In this document: positions 35,003-43,124 of the stretch, in pieces
Position numbering within the stretch: position 1 is the first letter of the stretch
How the letters are laid out: every line of letters starts with the position of its first letter
DNA from: JAAYAY01 sp964563135
GTDB lineage: Bacteria > Planctomycetota > Planctomycetia > Pirellulales > Thermoguttaceae
DNA: 64,000 bases
Direction of reading: 5' to 3'
Assembly (NCBI GenBank): GCA_964563135.1
Contig: CAZLWV010000025.1
Coordinates: 1 to 64,000 of the forward strand
The notes under the pieces: model-generated
Seen by the model: the letters and a program-made list of their open reading frames with translations, nothing else
Databases searched by the model: none
Told to the model about the DNA's origin: nothing
Position numbers and translations under genes: made by a program

Positions 35003-35818
35003 TCAACGACGGGCCAGGGCCGCCAACTGGTTGACGTCGTCTTGTTTGACCACCAGTCGTCGGATGGCGGTGGCCCTGCCGCTGGTGGGATCCACATCAA
35101 CGATCGTTCCGTGCAGGCGGACGTCTTCGGTGGCGACTTCGAAGTGGGTCGGGCGGGAGGTGAGCGTTGTCTCCAGGACCCGGTCGATTCGCCGTCCAAG
35201 AATGCTCTCGCAGGGACCGGTCATGCCGACGTCGCACTGGAAGGCGGTTCCGCCGGGCAGGATCTGCTCGTCGGCCGTCGGCACGTGGGTGTGGGTTCCC
35301 AGCACGGCCGAGACTCGCCCGTCGAGGTGCCGCCCCATCAACTGCATGTCGCTGGTTGCCTCGGCGTGGAAGTCGAGGACGATCACGCGGATGTCGCGGG
35401 GGAACTGTTTGAGGATCCGGTCGGCGGCGGCAAAGGGGCTGTCGACGGGCTGCATGAAGACGCGGCCGAGGAGGCTGAAGACGCCCACCCGGGTCCCGTC
35501 GGCGGCGCAATGCACCGCCAGATCGGCCCCAGGGGCGTCGTTGGGATAGTTGGCGGGCTTCACGATCCGGGCTTCCGTCTGGAGGATCGGAAAGATTTCG
35601 CGACGGCGATAGACATGATCGCCCATCGTGATGCAATCGACCCCCGCGGCGAGCAGCTCGTGATAGATGGCGGGGGTGATCCCGGAGCCGCCGGCAATGT
35701 TTTCGGCGTTCACGACGATGAAGTCGAGTTTTTCGCGAACTCGCAGCCCGGCGATCGAGCGGACGACGATCTGTCGTCCGGGCTTTCCCACGGTGTCTCC
35801 GATCAGCAGTATTCGCAC
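35003..35818 (-). CDS. ymdB: YmdB-family metallophosphoesterase
   Basis: A 271-residue TIGR00282/YmdB-type phosphoesterase. It opens with MRILLIGDTVGKPGR, where Asp8 is the first metal ligand; NAENIAGGSGI, GDHVYRRR and VLGTHTHVPTADEQ supply the Asn and His ligands of the binuclear metal site. Length matches the family. YmdB proteins hydrolyse 2',3'-cyclic nucleotides in Bacillus and lie next to rny in many genomes, as here (rny stops 197 bp upstream, same strand). The pair probably acts in RNA turnover. Confidence 0.92.
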   Translation of the reverse strand: MRILLIGDTVGKPGRQIVVRSIAGLRVREKLDFIVVNAENIAGGSGITPAIYHELLAAGVDCITMGDHVYRRREIFPILQTEARIVKPANYPNDAPGADLAVHCAADGTRVGVFSLLGRVFMQPVDSPFAAADRILKQFPRDIRVIVLDFHAEATSDMQLMGRHLDGRVSAVLGTHTHVPTADEQILPGGTAFQCDVGMTGPCESILGRRIDRVLETTLTSRPTHFEVATEDVRLHGTIVDVDPTSGRATAIRRLVVKQDDVNQLAALARR

Positions 35819-35909
35819 TAGGTCGAGCTTTCGTAACTGGAAGCCGCGTCAACGAGCCGGCCGATGACACGTTCTGGTATCGGGTGCATCAAGGGAACCG
35901 GGGACCTGA

Positions 35910-35968
35910 ACGGTCTGCCGCGAAGGCGTCGGCAGGGATTGCCGCAGTTTCCGTCGACAACAGACCGT
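35910..35968. other. Inverted repeat in the rny-ymdB spacer
   Basis: ACGGTCTG (35910-35917) is complementary to CAGACCGT (35961-35968); inside it CTGCCG and CGGCAG (35916-35921 and 35930-35935) can form an alternative, mutually exclusive stem. It may shape the transcript between rny and ymdB. Confidence 0.35.
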
Positions 35969-36015
35969 CGGAATGCCGGAGAGAACAGGTTTCCTCATGC
36001 ACCTTCGGGTATCGA

Positions 36016-37569
36016 TCAGTGGGCGACCTCGGTGTGGCGGGTCTCGCGCAACACGGTGACTTTAATTTCCCCGGGATAGGTTAATCGCTCTTCGAAGGCC
36101 TTGGCAATGTCGCGGCAGATTTTTGCGGCCGATTCATCGGTGGTATCCCGCGAGCTGACGATGACCCGCATTTCCCGGCCGGCCTGGATCGCGAATGCCT
36201 GGTCGACTCCGGAGAACTCCGTGGCGATGGTCTCGAGTTCCTCCATGCGTTTGACGTAGCGTTCGAGCGTTTCGCGCCGGGCCCCCGGGCGGGAGGCGCT
36301 GCAGGCATCGGCCGCGGCCACGAGGACCGTGTACGGGTTGTCGATGCGGATGTCGTCGTGGTGCCCGGCGGCTGCGAGCAGGACGGCCCCTTTCTCGCCG
36401 TAGCGTTTGAGCAGGTCGGCCCCGATCTTGGGGTGTCCCCCTTCGGCCTCGTGGTCGGCCGCCTTGCCGATGTCGTGCAGGAGGCCGCAGCGGCGGGCGA
36501 GTTTTCCATCCAACCCCACCTCCTCGGCGAGCATGCCGGCGAGGAAGGCCACCTCGATCGAGTGGCGGAGCACGTTCTGGCTGTAGCTGGTGCGAAAATG
36601 GAGTCGGCCCAAGAGATGGATGATTCGCTCATGCAGGTTGTGGACCTCGACCTCCTGGGCGGCTTCCTGTCCCAGTTTCTGGAGGTGCTTTTCCAGTTCC
36701 CGCTGGGTGTCGGCCACGATTTCCTCGATCCGCGAGGGGTGAATCCGGCCGTCGGCGATCAACCGATTGAGCGAGATACGCGCGACCTCGCGCCGGATCA
36801 TATCGAAGGCGCTGACGATGACCACGCCCGGGGTGTCGTCGATGATCACGTCCACGCCGGTGGCTTTTTCGAAGGCCCGAATGTTCCGTCCCTCGCGGCC
36901 GATGATCCGGCCTTTCATCTCGTCATTTGGGATGTCGACGGAGCTGGTCGTGGTTTCGGCGGTGTGGGCGGCCGCATAGCGTTGGAGGGTGGTGAGCATG
37001 ACCTCGCGGGACTTCTCCTCGCAGGTCTCGGCCAGCTTCCTTTCGTGTTTCATGATCAGCGCCCCGGCCTCGTTGCGGAGCTGCTCGTCGAGCATCTCCA
37101 GCAGCCGGGCCGTGGCTTCCTCCTTGTTCAGCCCGCTGAGTTCGTGGAGGGTCTGGCGCTGCACATCGAGGAGTTTGGCAAGCTCCCGGTTCCGTTTTTC
37201 CGTATCCTGGATCTTCTCGGTCAGCTTTCGCTGCGTGCCTTCGACGATCTTTTCCTGCTTGCGGAGATGCTCCGATTGCTGCTCCAGGGCGTCCTGGCGC
37301 TTGTCGAGGCTGCGTTCCCGCGCGTGCTGCTCTTCCCGGAGTTTGCTGAGTTCCTTCTCGCCCTCGGCCTTGTGCTGGATCTCCAACTCCTTCAGTTCCA
37401 GCTCGAACTCACGGCGGCGGTTTTCCATTTCCCGCCTGGCCTGCGAAACAATGCGCGATGCTTCGGTCTCCGCGTCGCGGCGGCGAAGATAGTCGAGCAG
37501 TTTTGTCGCTCCGAAGGTCGCCACCGACGCCAGGACGATGAGCGCAATGGTAAGAATCCAGTATCCCAC
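36016..37569 (-). CDS. rny: Ribonuclease Y
   Basis: A 517-residue RNase Y, the membrane-anchored endoribonuclease that starts mRNA decay. The GTG at 37569 is chosen because GAGG sits upstream and the chain then opens with a single membrane helix (ILTIALIVLASVATFGATKLL); further upstream in-frame sequence is not family-like. A long coiled coil spans about 30-200 (Glu/Arg-rich). The KH domain follows with GREG at 224-227, then the HD domain with the catalytic His365-Asp366 in GLLHDIGKAADHE. Length is right for the family. ymdB follows 197 bp downstream, a conserved neighbourhood. Confidence 0.95.
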   Translation of the reverse strand: MGYWILTIALIVLASVATFGATKLLDYLRRRDAETEASRIVSQARREMENRRREFELELKELEIQHKAEGEKELSKLREEQHARERSLDKRQDALEQQSEHLRKQEKIVEGTQRKLTEKIQDTEKRNRELAKLLDVQRQTLHELSGLNKEEATARLLEMLDEQLRNEAGALIMKHERKLAETCEEKSREVMLTTLQRYAAAHTAETTTSSVDIPNDEMKGRIIGREGRNIRAFEKATGVDVIIDDTPGVVIVSAFDMIRREVARISLNRLIADGRIHPSRIEEIVADTQRELEKHLQKLGQEAAQEVEVHNLHERIIHLLGRLHFRTSYSQNVLRHSIEVAFLAGMLAEEVGLDGKLARRCGLLHDIGKAADHEAEGGHPKIGADLLKRYGEKGAVLLAAAGHHDDIRIDNPYTVLVAAADACSASRPGARRETLERYVKRMEELETIATEFSGVDQAFAIQAGREMRVIVSSRDTTDESAAKICRDIAKAFEERLTYPGEIKVTVLRETRHTEVAH

Positions 37570-38390
37570 AGCTATTACCTCGTTGAACTTCGATCGGCTC
37601 AAAGCGCAGCGCAAGACCGATCGAGGAGCGCGGGGCCGCTGGCAGAGGGAGGGTTCTCGATCGAAGAGGAGAGAACCGCTCGGATCAGGCAGATCTGTTC
37701 TGGCAGAGCATCGGTGGCGGCGCGGCGAGATCATCGCACCTGGCGGCGATCGCCGGCAAACGGCACTTGTCCCGGGATGGACCGGGCGGTGCACCGAACC
37801 TTCCTAATACATGGCTCACACTCAACCATGCGTCATCGCGCGGGGGCACACCTCGCGGCACGACGCGCCTGTTGCCGGCGATTTCCTCTCGTACCGGGGC
37901 AAGCCTGCGGGGGGCGCAAAAATGCTCCACGCCGAGAATGCCCAGAAGGCAGCGAAAGTAGATCAGAAGCAATTCGATCAAGGATGAAGTTCCTTGTTCG
38001 GGGCAGGATTGTGTTTGAGGCAAACCGATGGCTGCCAACAACAAATCGACTCGTAATCTGCAATTCAACGGTCCCACGTCAGTCCGCAATCGGACTTCCG
38101 AAGGCGCTTTTTGTGTCTATACAACGACACTCGACCTGGGGCCCGGTCGATGGGCCCTCTGCGGTCCATCATATATACTTTCATAGTAATCCTATCAGAG
38201 ATCATGACACATGCAACCACAGGACCGCCAATGTGTCGAAGATAAATCCCTTCAGTTTTTTGAGTTAGGACGATTGGAATGGTCAAATGGGGAGACTGGG
38301 GTCTCTTTTCTTGCCCTGCCGCCCCGCAGACTGCCGTTTCCCGTCTTCCAGGCCCCTTTTGATTCCCGCTGAGCTCGCGTGCAGTGCCCA
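37570..38390. other. Long divergent spacer between rny and tilS
   Basis: This 821-bp stretch has no convincing protein gene. Near rny, GGTTCTC (37652-37658) pairs with GAGAACC (37671-37677) in what would be the rny leader. Around 38140 a GGGCCC-GGTCGAT-GGGCCC repeat and an AT-rich segment (38168-38300) come before tilS and may hold its promoter. An unrecognised structured RNA on the rny side is possible, but I could not fold or match one. Confidence 0.4.
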
Positions 38391-39431
38391 ATGACACATC
38401 CCTCTGTAGAGGTAATTCTGGCCGAAGCCTGGCCGCCACGTGCTTGGGGGGACGTGTCCGTGCTGGTAGCGGTCTCGGGGGGGGCCGACAGCGTCGCCCT
38501 GTTGCGAGCCCTGGCGGCACTCAAACGGACAGGGGAGGGGCGTCTGATCGTGGCCCACTACAATCACCGGCTCCGCGGGGAGCAGTCGGATGCGGACGAG
38601 CGTTTTGTCGGCCGTCTGGCGGACGAGCTCAAGCTCGGTTTCCGCTGCGGCCGGGTGGAACCGGGCGAGCTGGATGCTTCTGCGGAAGGACTCGAGGAGG
38701 CTGCCCGAAGTCGAAGGTACCGGTTCCTGACCGAGGCTGCGGAAGAGGAGGGGGCACGGTACGTTGCCTGCGCGCACACGGCCGATGACCAGGTGGAGAC
38801 GATTCTGCAGCGGATTCTCCGCGGTACGGGCATTGCGGGATTGGCGGGGATTCCGCGCTGGCGCCGGCTGAGCCCCGCGGTGACGCTCATCCGTCCGCTG
38901 CTGGCGGCCCACCGGGCCGAGCTGATCGACTACCTGGCAGCACTCGATCAGCCCTACCGCGAGGATCGATCGAATGCGGACCGCCGTTTCACCCGCAACC
39001 GGATTCGGCACGATCTGCTTCCCCAGCTCGCGGAGCATTACAACCAGGCGGTCGGCGAGGCCGTGCTGCGATTGGGCCGCCTGGCCGGCGAGGCGCAAAG
39101 CATTATCGACGGACTGGCCGGCGAGCTCTGCCGCGGGGGCACGGTGGAGGGGGGCGAAGGTTGCGCGCTGGTTCGCCGGGACAGGCTCGCCGACCAGCCC
39201 GAATACCTGGTGCGGGAGGTTTTTGTAGCCCTCTGGCAGGCCAAGGCCTGGCCGCGGCAGTCGATGGGCTTCGACCAGTGGGATCTCCTGGTCAAGATGC
39301 TGCGCAGCGATCCGCGGTCGGGCGCCGCGGCCACCAAGCGAACGTTTCCCGGCTCGATCCAGGCGGAGTGCCGCCCCGAAGGCCTGTTTCTCTACGAGAG
39401 CCCCGGGCGTCCCGCGGCCCCTCCGCAATGA
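38391..39431 (+). CDS. tilS: tRNA(Ile)-lysidine synthetase
   Basis: A 346-residue TilS, which attaches lysine to C34 of the AUA-reading tRNA(Ile) in an ATP-dependent step. The PP-loop ATPase motif SGGADS is at residues 29-34, followed by AHYNHRLRG and, later, AHTADDQVET, both conserved in the family. The N-terminal catalytic domain is complete; the C-terminal tRNA-binding part is short, as in compact TilS versions. The ATG at 38391 is used; an in-frame GTG at 38379 is an alternative. The stop overlaps the ATG of the Nudix gene (ATGA at 39428-39431), which implies translational coupling. Confidence 0.93.
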   Translation: MTHPSVEVILAEAWPPRAWGDVSVLVAVSGGADSVALLRALAALKRTGEGRLIVAHYNHRLRGEQSDADERFVGRLADELKLGFRCGRVEPGELDASAEGLEEAARSRRYRFLTEAAEEEGARYVACAHTADDQVETILQRILRGTGIAGLAGIPRWRRLSPAVTLIRPLLAAHRAELIDYLAALDQPYREDRSNADRRFTRNRIRHDLLPQLAEHYNQAVGEAVLRLGRLAGEAQSIIDGLAGELCRGGTVEGGEGCALVRRDRLADQPEYLVREVFVALWQAKAWPRQSMGFDQWDLLVKMLRSDPRSGAAATKRTFPGSIQAECRPEGLFLYESPGRPAAPPQ

Positions 39432-39886
39432 TTCGGAAACAAGAGACTCCCATGCCCCAGCACTACGAAGATCCTCGACGATCGGGCGTCGTGGCCGTGA
39501 TCATGCGCGACGCGGAGTTCCTGGTGATCCGGCGTTCGGACCAGGTGATCGCTCCCGGCATGATCTGCTTTCCCGGCGGCGGTATCGAAGGAGCAGAGTC
39601 GGAAGAGGAAGCGCTCATCCGCGAGATCCGGGAGGAGCTGGGCATAGGCATTGCGCCCTTGCGGCGCGTCTGGCGGAGCGTGACACCCTGGAACGTGGAG
39701 CTTGCCTGGTGGCTGGGGCGGATTGACTGCGAAGAGCCTTTTGGGCCGAATCCGGCCGAGGTGGCCGCGGTCCACTGGGTATCGGCCGCGGAGATGCGCA
39801 AGCTCCCGAACCTTCTGGCGAGCATGCACCACTTCCTCGACGCCCTGGAAGCGGGAGAGATCGAGCTGGCCGGACTGGCGTCCTGA
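39428..39886 (+). CDS. Nudix hydrolase
   Basis: A 152-residue Nudix pyrophosphohydrolase acting on nucleoside diphosphate-linked compounds. The full Nudix box is present (GGIEGAE through REIREELGI, about residues 44-66) and fits GX5EX7REUXEEXGU with all catalytic Glu in place. The ATG at 39428 overlaps the tilS stop; a second ATG at 39452 would give 144 residues. The C-terminal domain is the small alpha/beta tail. Substrate cannot be told from sequence. Coupling to tilS may be accidental proximity. Confidence 0.88.
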   Translation: MIRKQETPMPQHYEDPRRSGVVAVIMRDAEFLVIRRSDQVIAPGMICFPGGGIEGAESEEEALIREIREELGIGIAPLRRVWRSVTPWNVELAWWLGRIDCEEPFGPNPAEVAAVHWVSAAEMRKLPNLLASMHHFLDALEAGEIELAGLAS

Positions 39887-40141
39887 GATCTGGTGCACCG
39901 GCCTGAGGGGCAAGTTGTGAGGCGGCGCTCTGCGACCCGGCGCGCGGCGAGCCTGCCCCGACCGGAACGCCAGGGCTGGTGCGCCAATGTTTGCCACCAC
40001 CCGGTTGCCGGCGGCCGGCTGCTGCCAGACGCGAGTCCTGGTGAGGCACCCACTTCCGGCGCGTGCAGGGAGAATGCCCAAGGCGACCGAGCAAGACGGC
40101 AGACTTCGGCCGGTCGCCCTGGTGCATTGACGGCGCAGGCG

Positions 40142-41290
40142 TCAGTGAATCTTCACCCAGCGCTCCTCGCGGTGGCTCTTCAGGATCGCCTCGCACAACA
40201 CCACTTCCCGATGCCCTTCGGCGAAGGTCGGGAACAGCGGTTTGGCTGAGAAATCGCCGGCGGCGATGTACTGGTAGAAGGAGCGGAAGCACTGCTTGAA
40301 GGCGTCGGGGAAGCCCTCGTTGTGGCCGCCCGGATAATTGGTGAAGCCGCGCGGCAGATCCGCCAGCAGCGACGGGTCCCGGGCAAAGGATTCGTTGGGT
40401 TTGTCGCGGTAGCCGATCCAGAGCTCGTTGGGGGTTTCGCTGCTGAAGGCCACGGAGCACTTGGAGCCGGCGATCTCGTAGCGCAGCGTGTTCTTGCGCC
40501 CGGCATTGATCTGGGAGACGTTGAGGCTTCCGCGGGCGCCGTTCTTGAAGCGGAAGAGGATGCAGCCGTAGTCATCGGTGGTGATGTTGATCGGTTCGGT
40601 GGCCGCGATGGCCGCCTTCTTGCCGGTGAAGGTTTCCACCTCGCCGGTCGGCCGTTTGCGGATCTTGTGAACCGTGTTGAGGTCGGCGAAGACCGAATCG
40701 ACTTCCAGCCCGGTGATGGAAAGAACGAGGTCCATCCAGTGCGTGCCGATGTCGGACACGGCCCGCAACTCGCCCCCCTGCTCGGCGAGCACCCGCCAGT
40801 TGTAATCGGTGTCGTAGAGGAGCCAGTCCTGGATGTAGCAGCCGTTGACGGCGTAGACCTCGCCCAGATCGCCCTGGGCAGCCATCGCGCGGGCCTGCAG
40901 ATTCATGGGGTAGAAGCGGATGTTGTAGCACACGGCCGCTGCCACGCCTGCCGACTTGGCCAATTCCACCAGTTCGGCCGTTTCCTTGGAGGTCATGGCC
41001 AGCGGCTTCTCGCACATCACATGCTTCCCGGCCGCCAGAGCCTTCTTCGAGAACGGGTAGTGCAGCACGTTGGGCACGGCCAGATGCACGGCGTCGACTG
41101 ACTTGTCGGCGAGCACCTCGTCGATGCTCTTGTAGGCTTTCGGCAGGCCAAGCTTCTCTTTGGCCGATTGCGATTCCTTGTCGTCGCACCCGAGAATCCC
41201 GGTGACCGTCACCCCCAGCCGGCGCAGGGCCTCGACATGGACCGGTCCAATGAATCCCGCTCCGACGACTGCTGCTTTCAATTGGCTCAT
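40142..41290 (-). CDS. Gfo/Idh/MocA family oxidoreductase (cytosolic)
   Basis: A 382-residue NAD(P)-dependent oxidoreductase without signal peptide. The GAGFIG nucleotide-binding motif is at residues 10-15 and the E94-K95-P96 motif is in HVMCEKPLAMT. The second half is the sugar-binding alpha/beta domain. It is the second gene of an apparent unit: the TIM-barrel isomerase gene lies upstream on the same strand (42332 to 41418), with the palindromic repeat between them. Pairs of such an oxidase and a TIM-barrel protein are known to act on 3-keto glycosides, so a cytosolic sugar-degradation step is plausible. Paralogue at 1738-3126 is exported instead. Confidence 0.92.
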   Translation of the reverse strand: MSQLKAAVVGAGFIGPVHVEALRRLGVTVTGILGCDDKESQSAKEKLGLPKAYKSIDEVLADKSVDAVHLAVPNVLHYPFSKKALAAGKHVMCEKPLAMTSKETAELVELAKSAGVAAAVCYNIRFYPMNLQARAMAAQGDLGEVYAVNGCYIQDWLLYDTDYNWRVLAEQGGELRAVSDIGTHWMDLVLSITGLEVDSVFADLNTVHKIRKRPTGEVETFTGKKAAIAATEPINITTDDYGCILFRFKNGARGSLNVSQINAGRKNTLRYEIAGSKCSVAFSSETPNELWIGYRDKPNESFARDPSLLADLPRGFTNYPGGHNEGFPDAFKQCFRSFYQYIAAGDFSAKPLFPTFAEGHREVVLCEAILKSHREERWVKIH

Positions 41291-41337
41291 TATGGTGTTC
41301 TCCCAAGTGTAGTTGTTCGTATTTGCGTGTGCCGCTT

Positions 41338-41421
41338 GTAGCCGAATTCGCCAGAATTTGGGCGTCTCCAGCGGTTTCCAAAGTCTGGCGACTTCGGCTA
41401 CCGGATGGCGACTTCGGCTAC
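41338..41421. repeat. Dispersed palindromic repeat, locus A
   Basis: Left arm 41338-41361 and right arm 41378-41401 are complementary at 22 of 24 positions across a 16-nt loop. The 16-mer TGGCGACTTCGGCTAC occurs in the right arm (41386-41401) and again at 41406-41421, a 20-bp period. The right arm is identical over 24 bp to that of locus B (57474-57625). The second unit supplies the TAG stop of the isomerase gene at 41418-41420 (minus strand). A REP- or MITE-like element between co-directional genes. Confidence 0.85.
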
Positions 41422-42332
41422 GGGATGTATTGGGTCAGGAAGTTCTTGCTCTGCCGCAGGGACTGCTTGCGAAGTTCCAGGGTGGCCTCAAAGGCGCGAT
41501 CTTCGACTTCCACGCAAACGGGCCCGTGATAACCGGCGTCGGTGAGGCTTGAGAAGAACTTGCCCCACTTCACGTCCCCCATGCCGGGGAGCTTGGGGGT
41601 GTGCCAGTCGATCGTGCGGCCAAAGATGCCCATGTCGGCAAGTTTACGGCGCTCGATCTTGGCGTCCTTGGCGTGGGCATGGACGATGCGGCTGCCGAAA
41701 TCGCGAATTGCCCGGTCGCAATCGATGAATTGCCAGACCAGGTGCGACGGGTCGAAGTTCAGACCGAAGTTCTGCGACGGAATGTCTTCGAACATGCGGG
41801 CCCAGATCGCCGGGCTGTGGGCCAGGTTCTTCCCGCCGGGCCACTCATCGGCCGTGAACAGCATCGGGCAGTTCTCGATGCCGATCTTGATGCCGTGGTC
41901 TTCGGCAAACTTGACCAGTGGAATCCAGGTCTCCTTGAACCGCGGCCAGTTGTCGTCGACCGACTTGGTCCAATCCCGGCCCACGAACGTGTTGACCACG
42001 CCGACTCCGAGCATCTCGGCGGCCACGATCATCTTCTTGATGTGTTCGACGTACAACCGGGCTTCTTCGGCGACGGGAGTCAACGGGTTCGGGTAGTAAC
42101 CCAGGCCGCTGATCTCGATCCCCGCCTCCGCCATGGTCGCCTTCACCTTGTCGGCCTTCGCGGCATTGAAGCCATCGACATCGACGTGGGTCACGCCCGC
42201 ATAGCGTCGCTCGGCGCCTCCGACGGGCCAACACATCAGCTCCACGCACGAATAGCCCACCTCGGCCGCAAACGCGACGACTTCTTCCAAGGAAAGGTCC
42301 GGCAGGATGGCACTGACAAATCCGAGTTTCAT
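41418..42332 (-). CDS. TIM-barrel sugar phosphate isomerase/epimerase
   Basis: A 304-residue xylose isomerase-like TIM-barrel protein. The ATG at 42332 follows GGGGA; the longer upstream frame is not used. Family landmarks include VELMCWP, GIENCPM (metal-binding Glu), NFDPSHLVW and VCVEVEDRAF near the end, each at the C-end of a strand where the metal ligands lie. It is followed by the Gfo/Idh/MocA gene after 127 bp containing the repeat. In characterised cases similar proteins cleave or isomerise 3-keto glycosides; isomerisation of a free sugar phosphate is the alternative. Its stop codon is donated by the repeat. Confidence 0.9.
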   Translation of the reverse strand: MKLGFVSAILPDLSLEEVVAFAAEVGYSCVELMCWPVGGAERRYAGVTHVDVDGFNAAKADKVKATMAEAGIEISGLGYYPNPLTPVAEEARLYVEHIKKMIVAAEMLGVGVVNTFVGRDWTKSVDDNWPRFKETWIPLVKFAEDHGIKIGIENCPMLFTADEWPGGKNLAHSPAIWARMFEDIPSQNFGLNFDPSHLVWQFIDCDRAIRDFGSRIVHAHAKDAKIERRKLADMGIFGRTIDWHTPKLPGMGDVKWGKFFSSLTDAGYHGPVCVEVEDRAFEATLELRKQSLRQSKNFLTQYIP

Positions 42333-42490
42333 TACTGTTATCCCCAGGATGGAGTACTGAAGAGGTCCGTTTCTCGGCAGGGAGCAGGCCAGTCGGGCTG
42401 GACCTTCCTCCAGGCGTCCTGCCAATCTAATGCCGGTAGAGAGGGGGGTCAAGCAGTGGCAAACACCGTGCCCGAACTGGCAATTCCGCC

Positions 42491-42856
42491 TCAATACATC
42501 TGGCGGAGTTGTTCCATCCGCTCGAAAAACCAGCGGGTGAACACAAGTACCAGGACCACCACCAGGGCCGTCTGAACCAGTACCAGCAGGAAAAGGACCA
42601 CCTTCGAAAAACGCGAGAAACGCGGGCTCCGCACAAGTACCGGCAGGGCCAGAGGGCCTGCCGCCAGAAAAAGCAGGACCAGCACCTGCCAGCGGCTGGC
42701 GGCGATCTTCTCGTTGGGTGACAACTCCCTTTCCTCGGACGCCACCTCGGCCGTGATGATTTCAGGTTCCGGCACAAACGCCTCCGGGTTGAATTCGGTC
42801 GGCGGCAATCGAGCAACGGCCACCCTTGCTGTCCTCAACCGCCAAACCGGCAACAT
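42491..42856 (-). CDS. Small membrane protein, unknown
   Basis: A 121-residue protein. The ATG at 42856 follows a GGGGG stretch and gives a polar N-terminus rich in Glu and Pro (about 1-48), then two hydrophobic helices (WQVLVLLFLAAGPLALPVLV and VVLFLLVLVQTALVVVLVLV) and a short charged tail. A longer frame to 43057 exists but its extra part looks non-coding (Arg-rich). I do not recognise the family. It is 158 bp upstream of the isomerase gene on the same strand. Confidence 0.6.
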   Translation of the reverse strand: MLPVWRLRTARVAVARLPPTEFNPEAFVPEPEIITAEVASEERELSPNEKIAASRWQVLVLLFLAAGPLALPVLVRSPRFSRFSKVVLFLLVLVQTALVVVLVLVFTRWFFERMEQLRQMY

Positions 42857-43124
42857 ACCGACCCCCTGCTCCGCAGCATAGTCCCCGTGCCAAACGCGAC
42901 CGTCGAGCGATCCAAGGAACCCCCGGCGCCTGAGCGAGGATCGCCGGCTCCTCGCACCAGCGGTGAAACGCAAACGAGGAGACCTTTCCGCCTTACCCCG
43001 AAGCGTCAGGGGCCGTTGAAGACACGCGTGTCTTCCCAGACGCCCCATTCTCGCCAACTTCCATTGACCCTTTCCCGGGTTTTCTGCTACAAGGTGCGAA
43101 TGCGGCAGGTTACGGCACTCATGG

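Noticed and set aside
36358..38268. A 636-codon plus-strand open frame opposite rny
   Set aside because: Antisense to RNase Y, which has full KH and HD motifs; no independent homology is visible.
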